DNA from: Chaetoceros tenuissimus
Taxonomy: Eukaryota; Bacillariophyta; Thalassiosirophyceae; Chaetocerotales; Chaetocerotaceae
Direction of reading: 5' to 3'
DNA length: 64,000 bases
Assembly: GCA_021927905.1 (NCBI GenBank)
Contig: BLLK01000027.1
Location: 124,001-188,000 of the forward strand
The notes under the pieces were generated by a model that did not search any database, was not told where the DNA came from, and worked only from the letters and a program-made list of their open reading frames with translations. Positions 10,023 to 19,877 of this stretch are shown piece after piece (within the stretch, counting starts at the first letter, position 1; every line of letters begins with the position of its first letter). Position numbers and translations under genes: made by a program.

Positions 10023-10240
10023 TTTTAATTGCTTTTCTGTTATTATGTTTCTCTTAGGGTTTCTGTGTTTTTATTGTAGAGGAGGGGAGTACCTCGTACG
10101 AGTATGATGAAGAATCATCAAGCGAGGAGGAGCGAGGATGAATTAAAAAAAAAGAAAAAAAATTGCAATTCAGTAATGTCGACGTGGTGAGAATGTCTCT
10201 TTTCATATCCGAAAGCAGATAAATTAGTATAAATAGGTCT

Positions 10241-10248
10241 CAAAATTC
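10241..10248 (+). repeat. Left target-site duplication (CAAAATTC)
   Basis: Eight-base direct repeat directly before the left terminal inverted repeat of the hAT-like MITE, identical to 10918-10925. Confidence 0.82.
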
Positions 10249-10917
10249 TAGAGGTTCTTCATTTCACACACACAGAGCTTCTGTGTGAAGTGTGAAAAAC
10301 ACAGCGGCGTGGGATGGGATCTGTGAAATGACTGTGACTTGTGTGTGACTTGTACTTTAGTTATTAAGTATGACGCTTTTCCCAGTGTGAACTGTTGTGT
10401 GAACCTCTTTCTTTCACACGAGTGTAATAGTTATGTAAGTATGAAGCTGCTTGTGAATTTCACGCATTTCCCATTGTTATTTTCCCATGTGATAAAAATC
10501 ACAAAAATCACACACGTTTCCCAACAATCACACACCAAAGTGAATTTTTCCAACTTTCAAATGATTGTAATAGTTTCGTTCATCTTCCTAAAAAAATATT
10601 TCATGCAAAATAATATTATATACTAGAACAAAAATCATGTTTGAATAGAAGGGAATTAACATGAAAATGACTGTATCTATTGTATTGTATTTTGAATTAT
10701 TTGGAAATACTGTGGATTTCTGTGTGAAATAGTACTGTGACGGTCCCAGGATTGGATAAATTCCATTCTTTCCAGTATGATTTGAACGAGCTATCTTCTA
10801 CGAAGAATAACAAATTTCACATGGGATCACATGTGACCCCCTCTGGAAAATGGTGTGACTTGTTCGTGTGATTTCACATGTGAAATCACACGGCCCGTGT
10901 GAAATGAAGAACCTCTA
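10249..10917. mobile_element. Non-autonomous hAT-like MITE, 669 bp
   Basis: The two ends are inverted copies: TAGAGGTTCTTCATTTCACAC on the left, and its reverse complement on the right ending in GAACCTCTA (21 bp, no mismatch over the first 20). The element is bracketed by a perfect 8-bp direct repeat, CAAAATTC, at 10241-10248 and 10918-10925. An 8-bp duplication and a TAG-type terminus fit the hAT superfamily. The interior has many copies of GTGTGA/TCACAC in both orientations, mostly towards the ends, as expected for transposase-binding repeats. No transposase is encoded. The intact ends and duplication suggest a fairly recent insertion. Confidence 0.85.
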
Positions 10918-10925
10918 CAAAATTC
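10918..10925 (+). repeat. Right target-site duplication (CAAAATTC)
   Basis: Eight-base direct repeat directly after the right terminal inverted repeat of the hAT-like MITE, identical to 10241-10248. Confidence 0.82.
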
Positions 10926-11128
10926 TAAATCGGAGAACGTCTTAGACATTTGCCAGGACCAAATACGTACTAAGAAATACTAAATTCCTTCCCTGCCTAA
11001 GTATTTGAAATCAAAACTTTCACTACGTACTACAATGTTCAATCAAGCGATAGCGGTTCAATATCCTACGATTCTTCTTATGTTTCAAGTCTTATTCGAC
11101 AATTTTTTATTTTTAAAAGTTTTGATAG

Positions 11129-13467
11129 TTACTCAATCTTCTGAACTTCTCCATCTTCACCAATAAAATACTTTCCTGGTTCAGTAATCACAATTTCCTT
11201 CACTTCCTTTTTGTTCATAGTGTAACCACGAATACTAACAGATTCTTCCACATCTGCGCCTTCAGGAATTTCCTCAAGAACGCACCCTTCATTTGTTACC
11301 GTAAGACCATCTATTTCAACTTCACAATGAGGAGCAGCTCTGAGAATAAGAGCGCCATCTAATTTTAAATTCTTGATCTTGATCCCTTGACCCTCAAGGA
11401 CCAATGACGATCTTTCAGTGATGCTTCCACCTTCTACTTTCTTCACGATTTCTTCCTGAGTAATTGCAAATCCTGGACAAATTATGATGCGTGGACCAGG
11501 AGTAACAGGAATTCCTCCTACTTCTACGAGATCTTTCTCCTCTGTTACTTTGATGTCCATTCCGGCATGTTTGAGCTTTCTCTGGTTCTGAATATACTTA
11601 TCAGATTCTGCTGACGACATTGTTCCCGGAGCAATACTTCCTCCTTTCACAGCCTCAATTCCAGACTCCAAAGAGTTCTGAAGCAATTGTTAGATTTGAT
11701 ATTGACATCATATTTTGCAATAAAAAAGGAGTCCTTACCTTTGCAGGACTGAAGGTGAACCATCTATCAAACATAGTAAATCCAATGTTTGCTTCACTGC
11801 CCAATTCCTTTTGGAAAAGTTTTGGAATATCTTGCATCATACACTCCAATCTGGTAGCCTTTTTGAATTCAGTTCTTGTTTCGTCTTTGTATTTCGGATT
11901 CACAAACTCTACCACTACTCCTTTATCTTCCCCACGTAATGTCTTTGCGTATGCCTCTAATCCAATTACAATGTTGTTTGCATTACCTGGATATGGTGAC
12001 AATCCAGTTGCTGGATCTGGAACATCTCCTTTACAGTCTCCTTGTGTCTTCAAAAGTGGATCAAGCTGATTATATTCCACATTAATTACTAAACTCTTTT
12101 CTGGATCAGTTTTATGTCTATCAACAAAATAATGTATCATGTCAGAAATGATTAAGTCAAATGCGTGTGCATTGATGCAAGTTGATCAATACTTACTCTA
12201 GCCTCGCGATGGCCCCAGCAGCTTCCCCCGCCAGTCTTGGAATACAGATACTATTCATATCAAAGTTCTTTTCAATACTCACACCAAGCGTTGGTAGAAT
12301 ACTGTTAATCACAAGAGCATTTGTATCTTGAAGGAAAATAACATGTTTTCTTCCTTCTTCCTCCCACTTGTCAATGAAACCCTCTCTATAAAGCAAAAAG
12401 TGAACATCTCCGTGACCATGTGGTTTAGTTTCAACAGTCCATTTATCTGCCATGCTCAAACCTGCATTTGAATCCTTCAACGCCGCAACCTTATCTTGAC
12501 AAACAATCGAAATCTGACCCTCCTCCATGCCATAATTATTATTATCCTTCAACAGTTGTCTGGTCATTGGATCTGTGTCTCCACTAGTCATAATTACTAG
12601 TGGAATACGAATATTCTTTTCACCAGTTTTTAATTCAGCCATATGCTGCATAGCCTGAATGTACTTTACATATATTTCAAGGTAGCATTTGTTTGTCAAA
12701 AGATTGGTCTCCAAACTAAGTTTGATTCCAGAATATCCAAGACGCTCTCCAAGACCACCTGCGACCAAAACAAATGCAACATCTTTGATTCCAGTAAGTC
12801 CCTTCTGTTCAGCCTGAGTAAATGTCATTCCAGTATGGTCATCAGGCACAGGTGAATCATAAGACAAAGATTCACCAGTTGGAATAGATGCCTCAAATTC
12901 AGTAAAAGGATTGGTTCCATCAGCAGACTCTTTCAAGAGCACACGTGCTTTTGAAAGATACGCTGAGAGACCGCCTGGATATGAAGCATCCAAATCTGCG
13001 AGCTAATAAAAAAGAATATGCAGGTGTAAGTTATGCCCGATGCCTTTCTGTTTTAAATTTTTCCTTCAACATTCTACACTTACTTGCTCGGTAAGTTTCT
13101 TCTTTCCATCATCATCTGTCCCCTTTTCTGGCCATTCAGAGTAAACATGTGTTTGTGCACCAATTTCATCGCTGTTGATTAAGTTTGTCAGTGCTGCTTG
13201 TCCCCTTTCTGAAAGTATCTCCCAATTCTCTGGAGAAATGTATTCCGCGACTTTCTCATCCATAGATGTCTCAGTAGAAGCAGCAGCTAAAGCAGTTTTC
13301 GAGTCTGTCGATCCACCTCTCGCACTCTTTGAAAGAAAAGTGATAGATGGGCCGAACGCATTTGAAGTTTTGGATATTTGTTTAGATGCATTTGGATTCG
13401 CGAATGCATTTCCAAAAGAAGAGGAAGCTCCCAGTGTGATGAAAGCTAATGCTGTAGAAAATCTCAT
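11129..13467 (-). CDS. UDP-sugar pyrophosphorylase, plastid-targeted
   Basis: Converts sugar-1-phosphate plus UTP to UDP-sugar plus pyrophosphate. Four exons: 13084-13467, 12197-13002, 11739-12117 and 11129-11677; introns of 81, 79 and 61 nt; all phases agree, giving 705 residues. The nucleotide-binding signature FVLVAGGLGERLGYSGIKL (about residues 206-224) and DASYPGG are typical of plant USP, which accepts several sugar phosphates; SPYPGNANNIVIGLEAY and FTMFDRWFTFSPAK are also family blocks. The C-terminal ~180 residues form the usual beta-helical region. The N-terminus is a signal peptide followed by GNAFANP (residues 19-25), the ASAFAP-type motif of diatom plastid proteins, with a Ser/Thr-rich transit-like stretch after it. 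A plastid role, such as UDP-glucose supply for sulfolipid, is inference. UGP/UAP paralogues are less likely. Confidence 0.9.
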
Positions 13468-14228
13468 TTTAAGGTGGATCTAGGTATGATTGTTATCTGC
13501 CTATTATCTTGCCCAGTTTCACGTCTTTTCTTCGCCAATTGCTTGTGTCATTTGTATTGCATCTGCAGCATCTGTTTCATCATGCGATTGCTCTTCTAGC
13601 TTGAAAAATCTTTCCACCTTCATCATCGTGCGTCATTGAAAAATATAAAATGAATATCCCATCCAAAATAGAGTGTTCTTGTATACATTTCCTCCATAAC
13701 CGTCTTTATAACTGTCACAACTCTAAATTCTATGTTAAAATTATTCATATACATTCGGAAGTAAATACTTATACAAAAAGACAGCAGAAATATATCACAA
13801 CGCCCACAATAAATAGATGATTTATTTTCAGAATAAATTTTCATTTGAATTTATCTCGTCGATGTGACGAGGTAAAACCCCCTTCTGCAACTTCCATTGG
13901 TCTTTGTTCTCATCGTCGATCACAATCAATCTTTCGCCAAAATGGATTATGTCTTAGGGTCTATAATTTTGGATATTGTTACACACTGGTACCGGTTGTG
14001 TCGTATGAAGAAACATGCTTTCTAAAGTGAGAGACTATGCCTTTACTGGTTGAAAGCGTTTGGAAGAAGTTTGTACTTGAGTACCAGAGTTTAGGTTAAT
14101 TAATAATTCTAAAAGCATCATATATTTCACTTTTTCCAGACGAGATTTTTGCAACTAGGATTAGACTTGTATTTACAATGGGTTTAGTGTACTTTGAAGA
14201 GATTCTTCTAGATGAAGAAATATCTTTT
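13468..14228. other. Intergenic, no supported gene
   Basis: These 761 bases separate the pyrophosphorylase start from the end of the small plastid-type gene. It has short open frames without family features, conserved-looking composition or plausible splice structure. It should contain the pyrophosphorylase promoter (right of 13467) and the 3' region of the small gene. Confidence 0.4.
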
Positions 14229-14645
14229 TTAATTTCCCTCTGGATAGGCATCTTCCATGGAGTGAACCCGATGGGCGAAAAGATTTGCATTCTTGAGGTA
14301 GTACATGCGAAGTCTAAGTTCTCCCTGTTTTTTCAATACATCTGCAACATCTTGGCGGTCCTCGATCTCTTTCTTGATCATTGGCTTATTGTTCTTCACA
14401 CGGTCTTCGTTGGTGTCCTCAAAGTATGATCCATTAAGATCTTCAAGTTCCTTTGCCAACTGCTCCATTTGCTCAATAGGACAGGTTCCGAAATGTTCTG
14501 CACAGTAGACAGCTCTCTCAAAGGTTTCCATTTCTGAATGTGCTCCATCCAAACTCTTGAGAGCAGTGGAAGAGCAATGACGAGGTAGGTTAGCGGTGAA
14601 AGCACCAACAGAGCTGATTACAGAAAAGAGAGTAATATATTTCAT
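14229..14645 (-). CDS. Small plastid-type protein, possibly CP12-like
   Basis: A 138-residue single-exon protein. The N-terminus MKYITLFSVISSVGAFTAN is a signal peptide ending in VGA|F (Phe16), the complex-plastid pattern, followed by a basic Ser/Thr stretch. The mature part is highly charged: FERAVYCAEHFGTCPIEQMEQLAKELEDLN, then a Lys/Glu-rich helix and LRLRMYYLKNANLFAHRVH. Two Cys six residues apart and a predicted helical pair recall the Calvin-cycle regulator CP12, but the AWD-VEEL core of CP12 is not evident, so this is a guess. Length, charge and predicted disorder fit a small regulatory or assembly factor of the plastid. Function unassigned. Confidence 0.68.
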   Translation of the reverse strand: MKYITLFSVISSVGAFTANLPRHCSSTALKSLDGAHSEMETFERAVYCAEHFGTCPIEQMEQLAKELEDLNGSYFEDTNEDRVKNNKPMIKKEIEDRQDVADVLKKQGELRLRMYYLKNANLFAHRVHSMEDAYPEGN

Positions 14646-15344
14646 CTTGGTTGTGTGTATTGAATTGAGAATTTACTGATTTATGCGAACACATTTGGAC
14701 TGAAGTTTTGGATCTTTAGGGAAATATGAAAGATTTTGACATCACGGTTCTTGAAACATGCGAACTCTAAACTGATTACAAAATTCGCAAAATTGTGCCA
14801 TTATCAAATTGATTCTTACTGTACCCCACTCCACACAGCTTTTAACATCGATTATGAAATAGTTTATTACAGTGAAGTAAGCAAAAATGCAATAACTACT
14901 AAGTCAAAATAGAACATAGGTATATACACATCCACATCAATTTTCAATTTTGACACCCTTATCCGTGTTGTGCTGGTAGCAAGAAAATCTTTCCCTTTCC
15001 CCCTTCTTTCTACCGAGCGTGCGAAACTTTTGGGAAACCACCCGGAGGGGGGAGAAACCAAAGCAACCAAAAATCCCACCCCAACACAAGGCCATTTTGA
15101 GGAACTCATCGCGGCACGCTCGCAAACAGCCAAAAAGCCAACAACACATCAAGAACCAACTAGCTAGTCACCACCACCACCACTACGGTACGGTACCTCC
15201 CCCAACTCATTCACATATAAGGAACCTAGTTGTGCAACTCAAAGCATCACTCCTATAACAACAAATACAAATAGTGAGAAGAGTGATTGTATTGTTACAT
15301 ACTTTTTTGAATTTTACTACGTACCTTGACTAGCAACAAAAACT
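14646..15344. other. Intergenic; left flank of the two-gene element
   Basis: Seven hundred bases between the small plastid-type gene start and the first exon of the Cys-rich element gene. The stretch 15000-15070 is unusually G/C-rich, with runs such as CCACCCGGAGGGGGGAG and GAGAAACCAAA. A TACGTAC motif at 15318-15324 lies 21 bases before the ATG. The left border of the mobile element is probably somewhere here, but no terminal repeat or target duplication could be recognised. Confidence 0.4.
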
Positions 15345-16524
15345 ATGAGCAGTGATGAAGATGCAGTAGTCCTCAAGAGAGATTTTGAAGAAATTCCGGG
15401 TATGTTTTACATTGTTTGCAAATTATTCAATAAATACTGCATATTTCGTCCATAATTATTGAATTTTTATTCAGTAATTATTCGCTGTAGAGTACCATCA
15501 ATAATTAGTGGCTAATTACTGCATCCTAATATGGTACAATAATTACTGAGTAATTTTCCAGTAATTCCTTGATAATTATTCTATGACCAGCCAGGGCAAT
15601 AATTCATCAGTAATTATTCAGTAATAATGCAATAATTACTTCCTATTACGACCCGAAATTTTCTAACTTTACCTCACTTTTATCATAGAAATTGAATTGA
15701 ATGCCCGCTCAAAGACACCAAAAAAGCTATCTTCCAATGATGTCTATGATGCCATTCGTGCTATCAATAGAAACATAAGAACTATACTTGAGAACCAAGT
15801 AGTTTTGGATAATAAAATATCCTCATTGGAAGGTAAAGTAGAGGGTGCAGTTGGAGAAGATGGCGAAAATGAGGATGAGGATAATGAAGAACCACAAGTC
15901 TTTCCTGAGTACACCAACATTACTCAGAGTAAGCTCTATCTCAAGGAACCAGGTGATATTCCTCTGGAAGATAATTTTTCTGCTTCTGACCGAAAATTAC
16001 TGAAAGCCTGCCGCCTCACTTTCAAAGTTCCAACCAACTTCCAGAAAGGATTTGCTCTCGCATGCCCTTGTAATTCTGGGATCTCTTGCAACCTCGCTCC
16101 ATATCTTAACCCTGGTTGCTCTATCAAGAAAAATGTTGCCTGTGAAGAAGACTGTTGCCATTTTTACTTCACAGTACAATCAGCAGATGTTACTGATGCA
16201 AATGGTAATGAGCTAGGAACTATTTCGGCAGGATCCTTCGAATTAGGTTCTGGTACTTTTAACTATCAAACGCACTCACTCACAGGGCAGGCAAGATTGA
16301 AGCTCTTGCATCATCTTCTCTACACGCACCACATGACTTTGGATGATGCTAAAAAGCATCTTCCATTCCTTGAAGGATTCACCCAACAACAGCAAAAAAA
16401 GGATCACGAAAAATGGTTTATCAGAAACTTTATCAATGCTGGAGACACTGCATTATGCAAGCCAACATTCCTTACCAATCCTCCAACCAATGCTGAAGCG
16501 GAGGCGGGAAATGCACCTGTGTAA
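15345..16524 (+). CDS. Unknown Cys-rich protein paired with the recombinase
   Basis: Not recognised. Exon 1 is 15345-15399, starting MSSDEDAVVLKRDFEEIP; exon 2 is 15689-16524; GTATGT..CATAG intron; phases agree and the product has 296 residues. Residues 1-100 are charged with a short coiled-coil-like stretch (IRAINRNIRTILENQVVLDNKI) and an acidic patch (EDGENEDEDNEE). The middle has a cluster of about nine Cys (ACPCNSGISCNLAPYLNPGC, then ACEEDCCHFYF) that could bind zinc. The C-terminal part is helical (RLKLLHHLLYTHHMTLDDAKKHL) and ends in a polar Gln/Lys and Ala/Glu-rich tail. Its tail-to-tail position with the recombinase-like gene and the matching intron arrays suggest it is a partner protein of the same element, perhaps DNA-binding. 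No known domain is claimed. Confidence 0.72.
15400..15688. repeat. Left array of AGTAATTA-type motifs inside an intron
   Basis: This 289-nt intron is about three times the usual intron length here and contains roughly ten copies of the core AGTAATTA, TAATTACT or one-base variants, in both orientations, for example CAGTAATTATT near 15471, CAATAATTACTGAGTAATT near 15539 and CAGTAATTATTCAGTAAT near 15610. Spacing is irregular, so it is not a simple tandem repeat. The same motif fills the matching intron at 19084-19275. Confidence 0.75.
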
Positions 16525-16574
16525 AACCATAATTTAATAATTCTTATATATATTTAAGTAACTCAATTTGTAAT

Positions 16575-19328
16575 TCAATCTTCTTCCTCCTCTTCCGCCT
16601 TTTCCTCCTTGAATGCACCCTTTGCGTTGTAGATACTACTGACAGACAACTTTGCGGATTCCTTCATTTTATTTTTCTCTACAAGATGCTTGACCACCGC
16701 ATTATAAGCTTTCTTCAATGCTGCACTTGTATCTCTCTTCCAAGCCTTTGCCTCTTCATCTGATAGATGAATACCTTTCTCGTTCAAAATGGTATCTTTT
16801 TCAGAGATATCCAATTCCTTTGCTGCAAATTTGCGGAAGATTTTCAATGCAAATCTACGACGAGCCATTGGCGCTTTCAACTTTTTCTTCTTGTCAACAG
16901 GGCAACTATTATATGCTTGCTCAAAACGATGCTCTAGTAAATAGAGAAACATCTGCTCAAGGTCACCGCCAATTTTATCAACATGATCATTGATAGCTTC
17001 ATAGGACATTTGAGTATCAGTGATTACCATTCTAGGCTCAATAGCTACTGCTCCACCTAGAATAGTAGCAACTGGGTTACGACTTCCAGCGTTTGGTCTA
17101 CCAATAACATTTGCACTCTCTGAAGATTCTTCCAGAGTTAAAGCACCCAAAAGCTCAGTAACTTTGTCAACACCAAGAGTATTAGTTGCCATTGCCTCAA
17201 CCAAAGTAAAAGTTTTTTTCATATCAAATGAAAGAGAGGCCAACTTATTCTCCAAGTTCTGAACCTTTTCAGCAGTGCTTGCAAGTAAGTCACTGTTAGT
17301 GGCAGACACTTCTCCAATAGCCAACACTGCATCCTGCAACTTATGTACCTGAGCCATGAGGAAATGTGATCTCTTGTCTGACATAGAGATCCACTTGTTG
17401 AATGGAATATACTGGTGGAATTTCTCGATTGGATAATCTACTGTTCCCATCTTTGCAAGGAACTCAGGAATTGCAAAGGCATTCTTCCACAAGAACTGAT
17501 GCTTCAAGGACTTACAGAGATTGAGCATTTCCTCTTGAGACATACCAACTTGTTCACGAGCACTTTCAACATAGTGAGCAAATGGAGCTTTACTGACAAG
17601 GCTTTCATAAGTGGCATACTTAGAACTTGGCTCCTTTTGCATGAATTCAACATAGTCTTGGTAGAAGCCCATCCCAACAGCAACAATATGGCGGCGTACA
17701 TGGTAGGAAATGGATCCATGAGAGCCAAGCAATGCTTCCACAAACTTGTCTACTTTTGCATGATTAACAACAGTTGGAGGAACTTCATCAAGAGATGGTG
17801 GTACACCTTGAGGGATATCATTGACGTTGGAGTCCCAACCAGCAATCTGTAGTCCAGTCATAACAGTAGAAACTCTGCCTCCGCACCAATAGTCAAAGTA
17901 TGTATGGAAAGTTTTCAAGGCCCAACCAAGATGGTGAAGGAGATGCTGGGGAGCAATATTGGTATCACCTAGGAACTGTGCGCATGCCTTCTTCCCTGCT
18001 GCATGTAGGGTCATGGATTCGTTCATGTTTGCCAATGGGATAGAGTCTGGATCAGAAGGCATATGGTCACCATACTTCTGCGCAAGCTGATGGATCTGTG
18101 ACCATAGCTTTGTGAACACTGCAGATACTTTAGAATCAACTTGCTTCTCTTTATCAGTTACAAGGCCCTTCCAGTGAGGGAACATATGCTTTGCATTATC
18201 TTCATCAATAGTTGGATTCTGAAGAACAAGATGGTGAAACATTGCAAAGCAGTAATCCTTTAAGAATGACTCTCGGTGCACGAAATGCTGGAGCTCATCA
18301 CATCTATTGCTAAGGCGTGCTGTCTTTAGACGAAGTACATTAGTTCCTAGTGTCTTGAAGGTAACATTACACTGGCGTACAGTAATATCAGTCATGTAGG
18401 CATGGTCCCAGTCAAGGTATGCAACCTCACTACCTCTACCTCCATTGAAGAAGCATGCTCTCTGAAGATGTAGAAGCTCAGCTGAAGTTAGATCTCCTTC
18501 CCAATAACAGACCATCGCAAAAGCAATGATATCTTCAATGCTCGCCTTTTCCTTTTCATTTACCCAGCTTGTTCCAGCAGCACGAACTAGTTTGATCTTG
18601 ACTCTCCTCATATGCTGGACAACTCTCTTTGTGGACTCATCTGTAACAGCAACTGGAGGTGGTTGGAATCTATCGTGGAAGTATACCTTGAAAACAGAGA
18701 AGTACTGGGAAAGTGTGTTCCACATGAGTGGCTCTCCATTTGGCTTCAGATTTTTAGTGGCAAACCTCACAAGATAGTTTGCAAACTTGCCTACAAGTTT
18801 GGAAGTGACTTCTTCCTTCTTAAGGTTTTCCACACCACTGTAGTTCTTGTTTAGAAAGCGCCTTGCAAAGTAACGAAAATGAGTATTCACAGTACCAAGC
18901 TTCTTTGTCATGCTCACACCCTTATCACCTTCTTGAATACAAGCAATGTCCTCAGTGTCATTCTCAAGCTCACTTGCAAAGGAAGGGGAGGCTTCATTTA
19001 CTGTAGTTTCAGCAGCAGTCTCTAGCTCTCTAAGTAAATCATTGAGATCTTGGTTGTCTCCATCAGCTAAGTTGTTTGCAGACCTATATTTATGATAAAT
19101 TAATTGTCAAATCGTTATTAGAAATCGCGAGTAATTATTGAGGAATTGTTCAGTAATAAGTCACAAATTATTTCGTACAGTAATTATTGAAGAATTACTA
19201 CGTGAAATCTAAAGCGAGTAATTACTGAATAATTTGTCAGTCCCACTAATTAGCAGATAATTAGTGACAAATTACTCAGAAATTAGCAAACATATGTCGT
19301 TCGAAGCGATAATACTCCTACGATACAT
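16575..19328 (-). CDS. Crypton-like tyrosine recombinase protein
   Basis: A large protein of the putative element. The main exon is 16575-19083; its frame stays open upstream of the first internal Met to an AG acceptor (CATAAATATAG). A first exon at 19276-19328 (MYRRSIIASNDICLLISE) gives correct phase and 853 residues, but its GTAATT donor is weak. An N-terminal helical SAM-like region (VNTHFRYFARRF, NTLSQYFSVFKVYF) precedes a box I-like ACFFNGGRGSEVAYLDW (Arg234). A box II-like stretch, MTLHAAGKKACAQFLGDTN (His378), is followed by HHLGWALKTFHTYFDYW (Trp405; candidate Tyr413 or Tyr416). This order matches tyrosine recombinases; the Arg of HxxR appears replaced by Gly-Lys. The C-terminus is Lys-rich and helical, ending in EEKAEEEEED. 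The family call is by pattern only. Confidence 0.66.
19084..19275. repeat. Right array of AGTAATTA-type motifs inside an intron
   Basis: About eight copies of AGTAATTA/TAATTACT and variants in both orientations occur in 192 bases, for example GAGTAATTATTGAGGAATT (19129), CAGTAATTATTGAAG (19178) and GAGTAATTACTGAATAATT (19215). The composition and spacing mirror the array at 15400-15688. The proposed intron of the recombinase-like gene coincides with this array. Confidence 0.7.
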
Positions 19329-19877
19329 AACTCTATTTACAGAGCAGAGTGTGGCTTTCCGCAAACACTATATCATCAATATATACATCACTTACATGTT
19401 TGAAGTATATTTAAATATATGAATGTCTGTATGGTCTGTATATGATGTGCTGTAGTTGTTTGTTTTCTAGTGTTCGTTTGTGATATGAGTTGCGATGTGG
19501 CGAATGTATCAAATATTCTGCTTAGTTAGCGAAGAATATGTGACAAAAAAGGGCTAAATGTGTAATGTAAGGTGCTAAATACGTATATTTTGACGCAGGA
19601 ATTGTCCTATTTGGTTTCTCGTTGGTTGCTACGTGGTTGCTCAGCACCCCCCAAATCCTTTTCTCTGTTAAAAGTTACTAAGTATCTGCATTTTTCTCGT
19701 AGTGTCAAAGAAACCGTCAATTGGTGGGATTCATTCATTTCCAAATTAATGTGACGTTTCAGCGCGTGGAAACCAGGGGTGAAAAATAATGGTTTCCCAC
19801 CGGTTACGCCCCCCCACTGATAAGTTACTTTCTCTCATGCATCTGACTCTGATTTTACTGTCTACTCTCGTAGTAAT
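19329..19877. other. Right flank of the two-gene element
   Basis: No gene is supported in these 549 bases. A C-rich run (CCACCGGTTACGCCCCCCC, about 19799-19817) and the inverted match of GAGAAACCAAA seen near 15050 make this a possible right border zone of the element, though the matches are too short to define an end. Confidence 0.35.
19870..19877 (+). repeat. Left target-site duplication (GTAGTAAT)
   Basis: Eight-base direct repeat immediately before the foldback element, identical to 20350-20357. Confidence 0.85.

Larger units (their letters stand above)
10023..11128. other. Intergenic region between carbonic anhydrase and USP genes
   Basis: These 1.1 kb contain the hAT-like MITE at 10249-10917 and otherwise no supported gene. 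The carbonic anhydrase promoter must lie in the ~225 bases between 10023 and the element, unless the element supplies part of it. TACGTAC motifs occur at 10964-10970 and 11024-11030, near the 3' end of the pyrophosphorylase. Confidence 0.5.
15345..19328. mobile_element. Candidate two-gene element with a Crypton-like recombinase
   Basis: Two convergent genes, with stop codons 50 bases apart, form a near mirror-image unit. Each has a short putative first exon (55 and 53 nt), then a long first intron (289 and 192 nt) filled with AGTAATTA/TAATTACT motifs, then one long exon. Such motif arrays were not seen elsewhere in the window. The leftward gene resembles a tyrosine recombinase of the Crypton type; the rightward gene is unknown. 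I infer a DNA transposon whose subterminal arrays are binding sites. The coordinates given span only the coding unit; true ends are unknown, because Cryptons lack terminal inverted repeats and no flanking duplication was found. It could also be a domesticated gene pair. Confidence 0.55.

Noticed and set aside
10339-10626. Rightward 95-codon open frame with CVTCTLVIKY
   Set aside because: It lies wholly inside the non-autonomous MITE and is made from its GTGTGA motifs.
15400-15688. CRISPR-like array
   Set aside because: Motifs are short, in both orientations and unevenly spaced, and the DNA is eukaryotic; no repeat-spacer pattern.
15000-19820. Terminal inverted repeats of the two-gene element from short matches (GAGAAACCAAA, GGGAAACCA)
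   Set aside because: Matches of 9-11 bases in G/C-rich flanks are not aligned to any duplication, so they cannot define ends.
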